Shown here in pieces: positions 26,092-37,899 of a stretch of DNA of 64,000 bases (positions are counted from its first letter, which is position 1; the number at the start of each line of letters is the position of its first letter). The notes below the pieces were generated by a model. It was given only the letters and a program-made list of their open reading frames with translations. It did not search any database and was not told the DNA's origin. Origin of the DNA: Pseudolabrys taiwanensis (GTDB lineage: Bacteria > Pseudomonadota > Alphaproteobacteria > Rhizobiales > Xanthobacteraceae); the NCBI RefSeq assembly GCF_003367395.1, contig NZ_CP031417.1, forward strand, positions 248,001 through 312,000. The letters run 5' to 3'. A program made the translations under genes and the position numbers.

Positions 26092-27306
26092 TTACGCGGC
26101 CATCTCCTTCTTCAGGTTCGCGTCGATCTTGTCGAGGAAGCCGGTGGTCGAGAGCCATTTCTGCTCGGGGCCGACCAGGAGTGCGAGGTCCTTGGTCATC
26201 GAGCCGCTCTCGACCGTATTGATGCAGACCGTCTCGAGCGTGGCCGCGAACTTGGCCAGCGCTTCGTTGTCGTCGAGCTTGGCACGGTGCGCGAGGCCGC
26301 GGGTCCAGGCAAAGATCGAGGCCATCGAGTTGGTCGAGGTCTCGTTGCCCTTCTGGTGCTCTCGATAGTGACGCGTCACGGTGCCGTGCGCGGCTTCCGC
26401 TTCCACCACCTTGCCGTCGGGCGTCATCAGCACCGACGTCATCAGGCCGAGCGAGCCGAAGCCCTGCGCGACGGTGTCGGATTGCACGTCGCCGTCGTAG
26501 TTCTTGCACGCCCAGACGTAGCCGCCGGACCACTTGAGCGCCGAGGCGACCATGTCGTCGATCAGGCGGTGCTGATAGGTCAGCTTCTTGGCCTCGAACT
26601 TGGCCTTGAACTCTTCGTCGAAGATTTGCTGGAAGAGCTCCATGAAGCGGCCGTCATACTGCTTCAGGATGGTGTTCTTGGTCGAAAGATAGAGCGGATA
26701 GCCGCGGTTCAGCGCGTAGTTCATCGAGGCGCGGGCGAAGTCGATGATGGAGTCATCGAGATTGTACATCGCCATCGTGACGCCTGAGCCCGGCGCCTTG
26801 AACACTTCCTTCTCGATCACCTTGCCGTCGTCGCCGGTGAATTTGATCGAGATCGTGCCCGCGGTCGGAAACTTGAAGTCGGTGGCCCGGTATTGGTCGC
26901 CATAGGCGTGGCGGCCGATGACGATCGGCTGGGTCCAGCCCGGGACGAGGCGCGGGATGTTCTTGCAGATGATCGGCTCGCGGAAGATCGTGCCGCCGAG
27001 AATGTTGCGGATGGTGCCGTTCGGCGAACGCCACATGTCCTTCAGACCGAATTCCTTCACGCGGCCTTCGTCGGGCGTGATGGTGGCGCATTTCACGGCA
27101 ACGCCGACCTCTTTGGTCTTGTTGGCGGCGTCGATGGTAATCTGGTCGTTGGTCTCGTCGCGCTTCTGAACGCTGAGGTCGTAATAGAGCAGGTCGATAT
27201 CGAGGTAGGGATGGATCAGCTTGTCCTTGATGAACTGCCAGATGATGCGCGTCATCTCATCGCCGTCCATTTCGACGACGGGATTTTTTACCTTGATCTT
27301 CGCCAT
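26092..27306 (-). CDS. icd: NADP-dependent isocitrate dehydrogenase, homodimeric type
   Basis: A 404-aa enzyme of the eukaryote-like dimeric IDH subfamily: [20 protein letters not shown] at the N-terminus, then [19 protein letters not shown], the conserved LVPGW segment and a C-terminal [14 protein letters not shown] that binds NADP. It converts isocitrate to 2-oxoglutarate and CO2 in the TCA cycle. The ATG at 27306 is the family start; an upstream in-frame ATG (27336) would add ten unsupported residues. A second, unrelated IDH is encoded 255 nt upstream on the same strand. Confidence 0.97.
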   Translation of the reverse strand: MAKIKVKNPVVEMDGDEMTRIIWQFIKDKLIHPYLDIDLLYYDLSVQKRDETNDQITIDAANKTKEVGVAVKCATITPDEGRVKEFGLKDMWRSPNGTIRNILGGTIFREPIICKNIPRLVPGWTQPIVIGRHAYGDQYRATDFKFPTAGTISIKFTGDDGKVIEKEVFKAPGSGVTMAMYNLDDSIIDFARASMNYALNRGYPLYLSTKNTILKQYDGRFMELFQQIFDEEFKAKFEAKKLTYQHRLIDDMVASALKWSGGYVWACKNYDGDVQSDTVAQGFGSLGLMTSVLMTPDGKVVEAEAAHGTVTRHYREHQKGNETSTNSMASIFAWTRGLAHRAKLDDNEALAKFAATLETVCINTVESGSMTKDLALLVGPEQKWLSTTGFLDKIDANLKKEMAA

Positions 27307-27495
27307 TTTAAGAAGCCACCTTTTGCGAGCCGGCATCGGAACCGTCGGGCCGACGGAAAATTCGGCGCGTTCACGAAAGACATCGCCGCCACGGCCACGA
27401 TGGGCTCTATAGCATCGGCTTTCTTACCGTAAAAGGCGCACTGGCGTTTGGGTTTAAGTTGGATTCTAAGCGCTCGGCCGGGCGCAAAACGAAAG

Positions 27496-27530
27496 CGACC
27501 CGCCCGATGAGTTGATCATCGCGCGGGTCG
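27496..27530 (-). terminator. Intrinsic terminator after the monomeric IDH gene
   Basis: CGACCCGC (27496-27503) pairs with GCGGGTCG (27523-27530), with inner pairing GATGA/TCATC. On the minus strand TTTCGTTTTGC follows. It closes the monomeric IDH gene 31 nt after its stop and separates it from icd, so the two isozymes are separately transcribed. Confidence 0.75.
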
Positions 27531-27561
27531 TGGCTTGGAAGCCTTGCCGGCTGGCCGGGCG

Positions 27562-29787
<2,226 letters not shown>

Positions 29788-30074
29788 TCACACCTCTGGT
29801 CGCCGTGCTTGATTGGGCCGACCGGAAACTGACCATCGATAGGCGCGGCGGAATGGCTTCCTCGGCCTTCAAATGAATTGTTCTCGGCGGAGACCGCCAG
29901 CCGGGAATCCGGCCAACGGGGGTTCGGCGCGCGCCCTATAGCATCCGCACCCGGCTCGTAAAAGCCTTGTCGGCTGGTACCAGATAAGCGCCGGCACGCC
30001 GCCGCTTGACGCCGGCGGCTGGCTTGGGCAGGGGCTTTCGCCTTCAGGGCATTTGCCCATTCGAGGAGCAGTGC

Positions 30075-31256
30075 ATGCCCGGGGCCGGAACCGATAAGAC
30101 CAGACGGTGGCTGGAGACGCCGGCGCCGATCGTCGTGCTGGTGGGCACCCAGATGGGGGAGAACATCGGTGCGGCGGCACGCGCGATGGCCAATTTCGGG
30201 CTATCGCGTCTGCGGCTGGTTAAACCGGTGCAAGGCTGGCCCAACGAGCGCGCCCGGGTGATGGCCGCCGGCGCCGACCGGGTGCTGGAGAACGCGACCA
30301 TCCACGAGACGCTCGAGGACGCGGTGGCCGACTGCAGCTTCGTGCTCGCCTGTACCGCCCGCCAGCATGACCAGGCCAAGCCCGTGATCGGCGCGGACGC
30401 CGCCGCGAGCGAGATGGCGCCGCGCGTCGCCGGCGGCGAGACGGTGGCGTTGGTGTTCGGCCGCGAGCGCTACGGACTCGAGATGCAGGAGGTCGGTCTC
30501 GCGCACCGCATCATCACATTGCCGGTCAATCCCGCCTTCGCCTCGCTCAATCTCGCCCAGGCGGTGGTGATCCTCGGCTACGAATGGTTCAAGGCGGCCG
30601 GCGGCACGCTGCCGTTCACCATGCCGGAGAAGTCGCCGCCGGCGCCGCAACAGCAACTTGCGGCCTTCTTCCGGACATTGGAGAGCGAACTCGACCGGGT
30701 GGAGTTCTTCCGTCCGGCCGCCAAGCGCGATGTCATGCTCAACAACCTGCGCAACATCTTCTTGCGCATCGCGCCGACCGAGCAGGACATCCAGACGCTG
30801 CACGGCATCGTCGCGATGCTGGCGAAGGGGCGCAAAGGGCCGGCGCGCGGCGGCGTGCTCGATGCCGAGGAAGCCCAGCGTCTGCGCGAGGTAATCGCCG
30901 AGCATCGCGCCAACGAGCCGACGCCGACGCGCGGCCTCGCCAAGCTTTTGCGGCGCAATCCGACCGAGGCTGAACGCGTTCTGTGGCAAGCCTTGACGAA
31001 CGATCGCCGTTTCGCCGGCCGCGAGTTCCGGCGGCAGGTGCCGGTCGGTCCGCATATTGTCGATTTCGTCTCGTTTCCGATGCGTCGCGTCATCGATCTG
31101 GTGCCGTCGTCCGAGTCGGACGAAGCGGCGCGCACGCGCGCGGAGAAGAACGTCTGGCTTAACGAGCATAATTACCGCGTCGTCGCCGTGAACGCGGAGG
31201 ACGTCGAGCGCGATCTGCCGGCGGTGCTCGAGACGTTGGCGGCGACTCTCCCTTAG
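30075..31256 (+). CDS. trmJ: tRNA (cytidine/uridine-32-2'-O)-methyltransferase TrmJ fused to a DUF559 nuclease-like domain
   Basis: A 393-aa protein. Residues 17-175 are a SPOUT methyltransferase with VLVGTQMGENIGAAARAM (22-39), LVFGRERYGLEMQE (126-139) and LNLAQAVVILGYE (158-170), which form the AdoMet knot. A helical region (190-255) is normal for TrmJ. Residues about 285-385 match DUF559, the very-short-patch-repair-like nuclease fold (RRNPTEAERVLWQAL, FRRQVPVGPHIVDFV). The acidic GGxH-type active-site stretch of DUF559 is replaced by LVPSSESDE, so the domain is probably catalytically dead. ATG at 30075 with GAGGAG 6 nt upstream. Confidence 0.9.
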   Translation: MPGAGTDKTRRWLETPAPIVVLVGTQMGENIGAAARAMANFGLSRLRLVKPVQGWPNERARVMAAGADRVLENATIHETLEDAVADCSFVLACTARQHDQAKPVIGADAAASEMAPRVAGGETVALVFGRERYGLEMQEVGLAHRIITLPVNPAFASLNLAQAVVILGYEWFKAAGGTLPFTMPEKSPPAPQQQLAAFFRTLESELDRVEFFRPAAKRDVMLNNLRNIFLRIAPTEQDIQTLHGIVAMLAKGRKGPARGGVLDAEEAQRLREVIAEHRANEPTPTRGLAKLLRRNPTEAERVLWQALTNDRRFAGREFRRQVPVGPHIVDFVSFPMRRVIDLVPSSESDEAARTRAEKNVWLNEHNYRVVAVNAEDVERDLPAVLETLAATLP

Positions 31257-31465
31257 CACCGGCCAGCGCAGAGCCGGAGGGCGCATCGGTCGCCGCCGCG
31301 TCTCATGCGCGTTTGCGCGGCTTGTTCGCTATCGACGTTCTGCGACTGCAATTGCGAACGTTTTGCATTGATTGCCAAGATTTAATCGGTATCGCAGGCA
31401 TTCGTTGCTGTGAATCAAGAAAAAGCCGCTTCGCCTTTGCTACTCGGTACGCAAAGGAGATGCGG

Positions 31466-32008
31466 ATGCAGATTTTCAATAACCCGCAGCGTTACGGTGC
31501 CGTCGCCCAATGTCTTCACTGGTCCACCGCCGTCTTTGTCGTCCTCGCCTGGATGCTAGGGCAGACCGTCGACGATCTGCCGAAGGCCTTCGGCCTGTTC
31601 TCCCATATCTCGGCCGGATTGGCCGTGCTGGCTATCGTGGTCGTGCGGCTCATGTGGCGCCTTGTCGACGCGCCGCCGAAAGCCGAAGTCACGCCGTTCG
31701 GCATCTGGCTCGACCGGGCCGGGCGTGCCGCCCATGTGCTGCTGTATGCACTGCTGATCGCGGTGCCGATCGTCGGCATCGTCACGCAGTTCGGACGCGG
31801 AAATGCGCTGCCGCTGTTTGGCCTCGGTGAGATCGCCTCACCATGGCCGGCCGACCGCGCTTTCGCGCGCTCGGTGAAGGAAGTGCACGAGACTTTGGCG
31901 AACGCCTTGCTGATCGTCGCCGGACTGCACGCCGCGGCAGCGCTGGGCCATCACTGGCTTCTGCGCGACCGCACGCTCGTCCGCATGCTGCCTGGCTCGG
32001 CGCGCTGA
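31466..32008 (+). CDS. Cytochrome b561
   Basis: A 180-aa membrane protein with four hydrophobic segments (about 13-32, 45-66, 88-108, 145-163). Candidate haem b ligands are His18, His47, His141 and His155, in the family pattern. It transfers electrons across the inner membrane, probably from ubiquinol to periplasmic acceptors or superoxide. I chose the ATG at 31466 because AAGGAG lies 7 nt upstream; the ATG two codons earlier would be too close to that site. Confidence 0.9.
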   Translation: MQIFNNPQRYGAVAQCLHWSTAVFVVLAWMLGQTVDDLPKAFGLFSHISAGLAVLAIVVVRLMWRLVDAPPKAEVTPFGIWLDRAGRAAHVLLYALLIAVPIVGIVTQFGRGNALPLFGLGEIASPWPADRAFARSVKEVHETLANALLIVAGLHAAAALGHHWLLRDRTLVRMLPGSAR

Positions 32009-32011
32009 CGA

Positions 32012-32788
32012 TCAGCCCTGCAAGACCTTGAGCGCGGCCGACGCGCTCTCGCGCAGGAAGCCGAGATCATTGCCGACGGTGACGAAGCGGAAGCCGCGCT
32101 TGGCCATCGCCTTGGCGCGCTCGGCATCGCGGCAGAAGATGCCCGGAATCTTGCCCGCTTTGTCGGCGGCCTCGCGGATGCGGTCGATGGCCGTTTCCAC
32201 CTCCGGCGCGGTGATGTCCTGCGCCTTGCCGGCCGACAGCGAGGTCGACAGGTCGTAAGGGCCGATGAACAGCGCATCGATGCCCGGCGTCGCGGCGATC
32301 TCGTCGACATTGGCGAGGGCAGTCGGCGTTTCGATCATGGCGAAGGTGAGGGTGCCCTCGTTGGCTTCGCGCAGATAGTCGACCGGGACCTTGCGCCCTT
32401 GCAGCGCCATCGCCCGGTGCGGGCCGAAGCTGCGCTCGCCGACCGGCGGAAATTTCGCCACTGCGGCAAAAGCGCTCGCGTCCGTCGGCGTGTTGATCAT
32501 CGGCGCGATGATGCCCTCGGCGCCGATGTCGAGCGCGCGCGAGACGAAGGCGAAATCATTGAGCGGTACACGCAGAACCGGCGCACTGCCCGCGTGGTTG
32601 ATGCCGGCGATGGCGGCGAAGGCCGAGGCCACGTCCCAGAGCCCGTGCTGCACGTCGATGACGACGGCCGGAAAGCCCTCGCGCGCGATGCTTTCGGCAA
32701 CGACCGGGGAGGCGAGATTGCTCCAGCCGGAATAAACGGTTTCGCCCGCGCGCAGGCGGCGGGCGAGCGAAAAGGGCGCCGTGGTCAT
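32012..32788 (-). CDS. HpcH/HpaI-family class II aldolase
   Basis: A 258-aa TIM-barrel aldolase. FPAVVIDVQHGLWD carries the catalytic His, and MIETPTALANVDEIAATPGIDALFIGPYDLS carries the metal-binding Glu and Asp. The family cleaves or forms 4-hydroxy-2-oxo acids (for example 4-hydroxy-2-oxoheptanedioate) with a divalent metal. The stop lies 3 nt from the convergent cytochrome gene. No aromatic meta-cleavage genes surround it, so the natural substrate is open. It is preceded by the F1 zeta gene on the same strand, 9 nt away. Confidence 0.88.
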   Translation of the reverse strand: MTTAPFSLARRLRAGETVYSGWSNLASPVVAESIAREGFPAVVIDVQHGLWDVASAFAAIAGINHAGSAPVLRVPLNDFAFVSRALDIGAEGIIAPMINTPTDASAFAAVAKFPPVGERSFGPHRAMALQGRKVPVDYLREANEGTLTFAMIETPTALANVDEIAATPGIDALFIGPYDLSTSLSAGKAQDITAPEVETAIDRIREAADKAGKIPGIFCRDAERAKAMAKRGFRFVTVGNDLGFLRESASAALKVLQG

Positions 32789-32797
32789 GTGAAGGAC

Positions 32798-33118
32798 TCA
32801 GCCGCTCTTCTTGATCTGCTCGACGGCCTGCGCCAGAAGCTCGGCCATCTTGGCGCGGACATCCTGCTCGGAGATGCTCTTCGGCTCCAGATCCTTGAGC
32901 ACCTTGCGCACGACGTCGTTGTCGCCTTCTTCCTCGAAGTCGGCGAGCACCACTTCCTTGGCATAAGCCTCGGCATCGGCGCCGCTCTTGCCCAGGATAC
33001 CAGCCGCCCAGAGCCCAAGGAGCTTGTTGCGGCGGGCCATGGCCTTGAAGCGCAATTCCTCGTCATGCGCGAACTGCTTTTCGAAGCCTTCTTCGCGCTT
33101 GTCGAATGTTGTGGTCAT
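32798..33118 (-). CDS. F1Fo-ATPase inhibitor subunit zeta (DUF1476)
   Basis: A 106-aa protein beginning MTTTFDKREEGFEKQFAHDE, the inhibitory N-terminal helix of the alphaproteobacterial zeta subunit, followed by the four-helix body (KLLGLWAAGILG, then DFEEEGDNDVVRKVLKDLE). In Paracoccus it stops ATP hydrolysis by binding the F1 head. Its presence is a good alphaproteobacterial marker. ATG at 33118. It is divergent from purC and sits just upstream of the aldolase gene. Confidence 0.93.
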   Translation of the reverse strand: MTTTFDKREEGFEKQFAHDEELRFKAMARRNKLLGLWAAGILGKSGADAEAYAKEVVLADFEEEGDNDVVRKVLKDLEPKSISEQDVRAKMAELLAQAVEQIKKSG

Positions 33119-33416
33119 GCCGCCCCTTCCTTGCGATCGAAAAACCGCGTGCATAAGTAACTTTACTGCGGCTTTGCATATCGCCCGGCCAGCGTCAAGG
33201 CAACATCCCGGCGCGCGTTTGCGGCGAAATTGCGGAGTGGAAAACGTGAGGCCTGATCGATTGTGCTGCCCGGACCGTTGGGCTAGGTTGCCCGTGTGTC
33301 TGGACCGTCGCGCGGGAATCGCTGCCGGTCTGGCCCCGCCGCCGCGGATCTCGCTTAAGTCTTAAACAGGAGCCACGGCACCCCCGATGGACTTTCACAA
33401 ACCACGGTATACTCCA

Positions 33417-34184
33417 ATGAGCCGCCGTCGCCGCATTTATGAGGGCAAGGCGAAGGTCCTCTATGAAGGCCCTGAGCCAGGTACGTTGATCCAGCACTTC
33501 AAGGACGACGCGACCGCCTTCAACGCCAAGAAGCACGAAGTGATCGAAGGCAAAGGCGTTCTCAACAACCGCATCTCGGAATACGTCTTTCAGCACCTCA
33601 ACGACATCGGGGTGCCGACGCATTTCATCCGCCGACTCAACATGCGCGAGCAGTTGATCCGCGAGGTCGAGATCATTCCGCTCGAGGTCGTCGTGCGCAA
33701 CGTCGCCGCCGGCTCGCTGGCGACCCGCCTCGGCATCGAGGAAGGCACGCAGCTGCCGCGCTCGATCATCGAGTTCTATTACAAGAACGACAAGCTCAAC
33801 GACCCGATGGTGTCGGAAGAGCACATCACCGCCTTCGGCTGGGCTTCGCCGCAGGAGATCGACGACATCATGGCGCTCGCCATCCGCGTCAACGATTTCC
33901 TCTCCGGGCTCTTCCTCGGTGTCGGCATCCGTCTCGTCGACTTCAAGATGGAGACCGGCCGGCTGTGGGAGAACGATGTCATGCGCATCGTCGTCGCGGA
34001 CGAGATCTCGCCCGATTCGTGCCGGCTGTGGGACATCAAGTCGAACGAGAAGCTCGACAAGGACCGTTTCCGCCGCGATCTCGGCGGCCTCGTCGAGGCC
34101 TATACCGAAGTCGCCAAGCGCCTCGGCATTATGAGCGAGGGCGAGCGGCCGCAAGGCACCGGCCCGGTATTGGTGAAAGGCTGA
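33417..34184 (+). CDS. purC: Phosphoribosylaminoimidazole-succinocarboxamide synthase (SAICAR synthetase)
   Basis: A 255-aa enzyme from the ATG at 33417, whose N-terminus [20 protein letters not shown] is the usual one for alphaproteobacteria. The frame is also open from an ATG at 33387, but AGGAG upstream of that is about 15 nt away. It joins aspartate to CAIR with ATP in purine synthesis. [19 protein letters not shown] and DKDRFRRD motifs are intact. It heads the purC-purS-purQ-purL group, with a strong terminator right behind it. Confidence 0.96.
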   Translation: MSRRRRIYEGKAKVLYEGPEPGTLIQHFKDDATAFNAKKHEVIEGKGVLNNRISEYVFQHLNDIGVPTHFIRRLNMREQLIREVEIIPLEVVVRNVAAGSLATRLGIEEGTQLPRSIIEFYYKNDKLNDPMVSEEHITAFGWASPQEIDDIMALAIRVNDFLSGLFLGVGIRLVDFKMETGRLWENDVMRIVVADEISPDSCRLWDIKSNEKLDKDRFRRDLGGLVEAYTEVAKRLGIMSEGERPQGTGPVLVKG

Positions 34185-34231
34185 GGACGAGCGATTCGTC
34201 GTCATTGAGCCGAATCCGCAAGGATGCTAAC

Positions 34232-34256
34232 CGGGGGCCTTAACGGCCCCCGTTTT
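34232..34256 (+). terminator. Strong intrinsic terminator between purC and purS
   Basis: CGGGGGCC (34232-34239) pairs perfectly with GGCCCCCG (34245-34252), followed by TTTTGCTT. It lies 48 nt after purC and 29 nt before the purS start. Transcription of purSQL must start anew here or pass this stem by attenuation control. Confidence 0.9.
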
Positions 34257-34284
34257 GCTTCTTAATTCCGCGTTGGGAACCCCG

Positions 34285-34530
34285 ATGAAAGCCCGCGTTA
34301 CCGTCACCCTGAAAACCGGCGTTCTCGATCCGCAAGGCAAGGCGATCGAGGGCGCGCTCCGTTCGCTCGGCATCGAAGGCGTCGCCAGCGTGCGCCAGGG
34401 CAAGGTGTTCGACATCGAACTCGAAGGCACCGCCGACCGCGCCAAGGCGGAGGAACTGCTCAAGCAGGCCGCCGACAAGCTTCTGGCGAACACGGTGGTC
34501 GAGAACTATAGTGTGCAGGTACTTGGTTAG
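34285..34530 (+). CDS. purS: Phosphoribosylformylglycinamidine synthase subunit PurS
   Basis: An 81-aa protein: KARVTVTLKTGVLDPQGKAI, then SVRQGKVFDIELEG and a C-terminal helix. PurS bridges PurQ and PurL in the three-part FGAM synthase. The ATG at 34285 matches the family; an in-frame start 30 nt earlier lies within the terminator tail. A small coiled-coil gene separates it from purQ. Confidence 0.95.
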   Translation: MKARVTVTLKTGVLDPQGKAIEGALRSLGIEGVASVRQGKVFDIELEGTADRAKAEELLKQAADKLLANTVVENYSVQVLG

Positions 34531-34553
34531 GGGACTTAGCTCAAAGGTGCCCG

Positions 34554-34808
34554 ATGGCCGAAGTGACCAACGAATTGATCTATGAGGTGCTGAACGCAGT
34601 CCAGGCGCGGCTTGCGCAGGTCGACGGCAAAGTCGACGAAGTGAAGCAGGAAATGCAGGCCGTCAGGACGCAATTGCAAGCGGGGCGCCAGGAAATGCTG
34701 GGTGTTCACCAGGAGCTCAGTGGCATCCATGCGACGCTTGTGCGCCACGAGCAACGCCTCGATCGTATCGAACTCCGCCTCGAACTGAGTGACGCTCCAT
34801 CGCTATGA
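34554..34808 (+). CDS. Small coiled-coil protein between purS and purQ
   Basis: An 84-aa, highly helical protein with long heptad-like runs ([20 protein letters not shown], then [17 protein letters not shown]). It has no enzyme motif and no known role in purine synthesis. Its TGA overlaps the purQ ATG (ATGA), so it is translated with purQ. Similar small coiled-coil proteins with an RLDRIE-type end are scattered in rhizobial genomes. It may be a late arrival in the operon or a scaffold for the complex. Confidence 0.65.
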   Translation: MAEVTNELIYEVLNAVQARLAQVDGKVDEVKQEMQAVRTQLQAGRQEMLGVHQELSGIHATLVRHEQRLDRIELRLELSDAPSL

Positions 34809-35506
34809 AAGCTGCTGTCCTCGTCTTCCCGGGAATCAATCGCGAGCGCGATATGGCGCGCACGCTCAAGCTGGTGTCCGGTCATGAACCGGCCATGGTC
34901 TGGCATGCCGAGACCGCGCTGCCGGCGGGCACAGATCTCGTCGTCGTGCCGGGCGGCTTCTCCTACGGCGATTACCTGCGCTGCGGCGCGATCGCCGCGC
35001 GCGCGCCGATCATGAAAGCGGTGCACGACTTTGCCGCCAAAGGCGGCCTCGTGCTTGGCGTCTGCAACGGCTTCCAGATTCTCTGCGAGTCCGGCCTGCT
35101 GCCGGGCGTGTTGATGCGCAACCAGCAGCTCAAGTTCATCTGCCGCGACGTTTATCTGCGCGTCGAACGTTCCGATACGCCGTTCACCCGCGGCTACAAT
35201 GCCGGCCAGGTGATCCGCGTGCCGGTGGCGCATGGCGAGGGCAATTACATCGCCGACGGCGAGACCATCGCGCGGCTGGAAGGCGAGGGGCGGGTGCTCT
35301 TCCGCTATTCGTCGCCGGACGGTCTCGTCGATCCCAACTGGAATCACAACGGCGCCATCAACGGCATTGCCGGCATTCTCAACGATGGCGGCAACGTGCT
35401 CGGCATGATGCCGCATCCGGAGAACCACGTCGAAGCCATCGTCGGCTGCACCGACGGCCGAGGCCTGTTCGCCGGTTTGACCGATTATCTCGGCCAGGCG
35501 GCCTGA
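34805..35506 (+). CDS. purQ: Phosphoribosylformylglycinamidine synthase subunit PurQ (glutaminase)
   Basis: A 233-aa class I glutamine amidotransferase. The nucleophile Cys lies in [15 protein letters not shown], and the His/Glu pair in MMPHPENH near the C-terminus. It makes ammonia from glutamine for PurL. The start overlaps the coiled-coil gene. Length and all catalytic residues are normal. Confidence 0.97.
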   Translation: MKAAVLVFPGINRERDMARTLKLVSGHEPAMVWHAETALPAGTDLVVVPGGFSYGDYLRCGAIAARAPIMKAVHDFAAKGGLVLGVCNGFQILCESGLLPGVLMRNQQLKFICRDVYLRVERSDTPFTRGYNAGQVIRVPVAHGEGNYIADGETIARLEGEGRVLFRYSSPDGLVDPNWNHNGAINGIAGILNDGGNVLGMMPHPENHVEAIVGCTDGRGLFAGLTDYLGQAA

Positions 35507-35661
35507 CCGATCGTTGGCGTGCTGCCGGTAACACCGTCGTCGCTTTATCGTCACGAAAAACGCGTGCTTTTTCCTCTGGACGCCGCCGAAAAGGCTGTCT
35601 GGCAGCCGCCCCTATATATGCTAGGTGAACCGTCACCCTCCCGCCCCCGGCCCGGAACGAC

Positions 35662-37881
35662 ATGATTCCTAACACAGTGAAGATCACGCCCGAACTCGTC
35701 GCCGAACACGGCCTCAAGCCGGACGAGTACGAGCGCATCCTCAAGCTGATCGGACGCGAGCCGACATTGACGGAACTCGGCATCTTCTCGGCGATGTGGA
35801 ACGAGCATTGTTCCTACAAGTCGTCCAAGGTGCATTTGCGCGGCCTGCCGACCAAGGCGCCGTGGGTGATCCAGGGCCCGGGCGAGAACGCCGGCGTCAT
35901 CGACATCGGCGATGGGCTCGCCTGTGTGTTCAAGATGGAGAGCCACAACCACCCGAGCTACATCGAGCCGTACCAGGGCGCGGCGACCGGCGTCGGCGGC
36001 ATCCTGCGCGACGTCTTCACCATGGGCGCGCGGCCGATCGCGTGCCTCAACGCGCTGTCGTTCGGCGCACCGTCGCATCCCAAGACGCGGCATCTCGTGT
36101 CCGGCGTCGTTGCCGGCATCGGCGGCTACGGCAATTCTTTCGGCGTGCCGACGGTCGGCGGCTCGGTGCGCTTCCATTCGCGTTATGACGGCAACTGCCT
36201 GGTCAACGCCATGGCCGTCGGCATCGCGCGGGCCGATCAGATTTTCTATGCGGCCGCCTCCGGCGTCGGCATGCCGATCGTCTATCTCGGCTCGAAGACC
36301 GGACGCGACGGCATTCATGGCGCGACGATGGCCTCGGCCGAGTTCGGCGCCGACGCCGAGGAGAAGCGTCCGACCGTGCAAGTCGGCGATCCCTTCTCGG
36401 AGAAGCTGCTGCTCGAGGCCTGCCTCGAGATCATGGCCAAAGGCTGCGTCATCGCCATTCAGGACATGGGCGCGGCGGGCCTGACATCGTCGGCAACCGA
36501 GATGGGCGCCAAGGGCGATCTCGGCGTCACGCTCGATCTCGACAAGGTGCCGTGCCGCGAAGAGGGCATGACCGCTTACGAGATGATGCTCTCGGAAAGC
36601 CAGGAGCGGATGCTCATGGTGCTCAAGCCCGAGAAGGAGCAGGAAGCCGAAGCGATCTTCCGCAAATGGGGGCTCGACTTCGCCGTCGTCGGCGAGACGA
36701 CGCCGACCAAGCGCTTCGTCGTCAAGCACCAGGGCGAGGTGATGGCCGATCTGCCGATCATCGAGCTCGGCACCGAGGCGCCCGAATACAAGCGGCCTTT
36801 CGTCAGTCTGGCCAAGCTCGAAGAGATCGAGGCCGATACCGTGCAGGCGCCGGTCGATACGATCGAGGCGCTGGAGAAGCTGATCGCTTCGCCCGACCTC
36901 TGCTCCAAGCGCTGGGTGTGGGAACAGTACGATCACGTCATCGGCGGCAACACGGTGCAACGGCCGGGTGGCGATGCCGCGGTCGTGCGCGTGGAGGACG
37001 GGCCGAAGGGCTTGGCGTTCTCGACCGACGTGACGCCGCGTTATTGCGAGGCCGATCCGTTCGAAGGCGGCAAGCAGGCGGTCGCCGAATGCTGGCGCAA
37101 CCTCACGGCGGTCGGCGCCAAGCCGCTCGCCATCACCGACAACCTCAACTTCGGCAATCCTGAAAAGCCCGAGATCATGGGCCAGTTCGTCGGCTGCGTG
37201 CGCGGCATCGCCGAGGCGTGCAAGGCGCTCGACTTCCCGGTCGTCTCCGGCAACGTCTCGCTCTACAACGAGACCCACGGCCGCGCGATCTTGCCGACGC
37301 CGTCGATCGGCGGTGTCGGTCTGCTCGAAGACTTCACCAAATCGGCGACGCTCGCGTTCAAGTGTGAGGGCGAGGCGATCCTGCTCATCGGCGAGACCAC
37401 TGGGTGGCTCGGTCAGTCGATGTATCTGCGCGAAATCTGCGGCCGCGAAGAAGGCGCGCCGCCGCCGGTCGATCTGACTGAAGAGAAAGAGAACGGCGAT
37501 TTCGTGCGCGCGCTCATTCTCGACGGCATGGTCAGCGCGGCGCACGATCTGTCGGATGGCGGCTTGCTGATTGCCGTCGCCGAGATGGCAATGGCCGCGA
37601 ACATGGGCGCGGTGCTATCGGCCGCGCCGAACGACGTGCCGGCCCACGCCCATTGGTTCGGCGAGGATCAGGCGCGTTATGTGGTTACCGTGCCGAAGGA
37701 CAAGGTCGAAACGGTGATCGAACGCGCCAGGGCGTCGAGCATGCTGGTGTCACGCATCGGCGTTACCGGCGGCGAAGCACTCGTGCTCGAAGGCGAGCGG
37801 CCGCTGCCGGTCGCCGATCTCCGGCAGCAGTCCGAGCATTGGCTACCGGCCTATATGGCCGGCGAGGTCTACGACGCCTGA
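35662..37881 (+). CDS. purL: Phosphoribosylformylglycinamidine synthase subunit PurL
   Basis: A 739-aa small-type Pur[18 protein letters not shown] and [24 protein letters not shown] are the ATP/Mg-binding N-terminal motifs, and [12 protein letters not shown] and AHDLSDGGL belong to the second half. With PurS and PurQ it turns FGAR into FGAM. It is 155 nt behind purQ, so a separate promoter is possible. A minus-strand gene ends 18 nt after it. Confidence 0.97.
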   Translation: MIPNTVKITPELVAEHGLKPDEYERILKLIGREPTLTELGIFSAMWNEHCSYKSSKVHLRGLPTKAPWVIQGPGENAGVIDIGDGLACVFKMESHNHPSYIEPYQGAATGVGGILRDVFTMGARPIACLNALSFGAPSHPKTRHLVSGVVAGIGGYGNSFGVPTVGGSVRFHSRYDGNCLVNAMAVGIARADQIFYAAASGVGMPIVYLGSKTGRDGIHGATMASAEFGADAEEKRPTVQVGDPFSEKLLLEACLEIMAKGCVIAIQDMGAAGLTSSATEMGAKGDLGVTLDLDKVPCREEGMTAYEMMLSESQERMLMVLKPEKEQEAEAIFRKWGLDFAVVGETTPTKRFVVKHQGEVMADLPIIELGTEAPEYKRPFVSLAKLEEIEADTVQAPVDTIEALEKLIASPDLCSKRWVWEQYDHVIGGNTVQRPGGDAAVVRVEDGPKGLAFSTDVTPRYCEADPFEGGKQAVAECWRNLTAVGAKPLAITDNLNFGNPEKPEIMGQFVGCVRGIAEACKALDFPVVSGNVSLYNETHGRAILPTPSIGGVGLLEDFTKSATLAFKCEGEAILLIGETTGWLGQSMYLREICGREEGAPPPVDLTEEKENGDFVRALILDGMVSAAHDLSDGGLLIAVAEMAMAANMGAVLSAAPNDVPAHAHWFGEDQARYVVTVPKDKVETVIERARASSMLVSRIGVTGGEALVLEGERPLPVADLRQQSEHWLPAYMAGEVYDA

Positions 37882-37899
37882 GCGGCCAACGCGCTCGCA

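Noticed and set aside
35551..37545. 664-codon minus-strand frame opposite purL
   Set aside because: Shadow frame; purL is full length and intact on the other strand.
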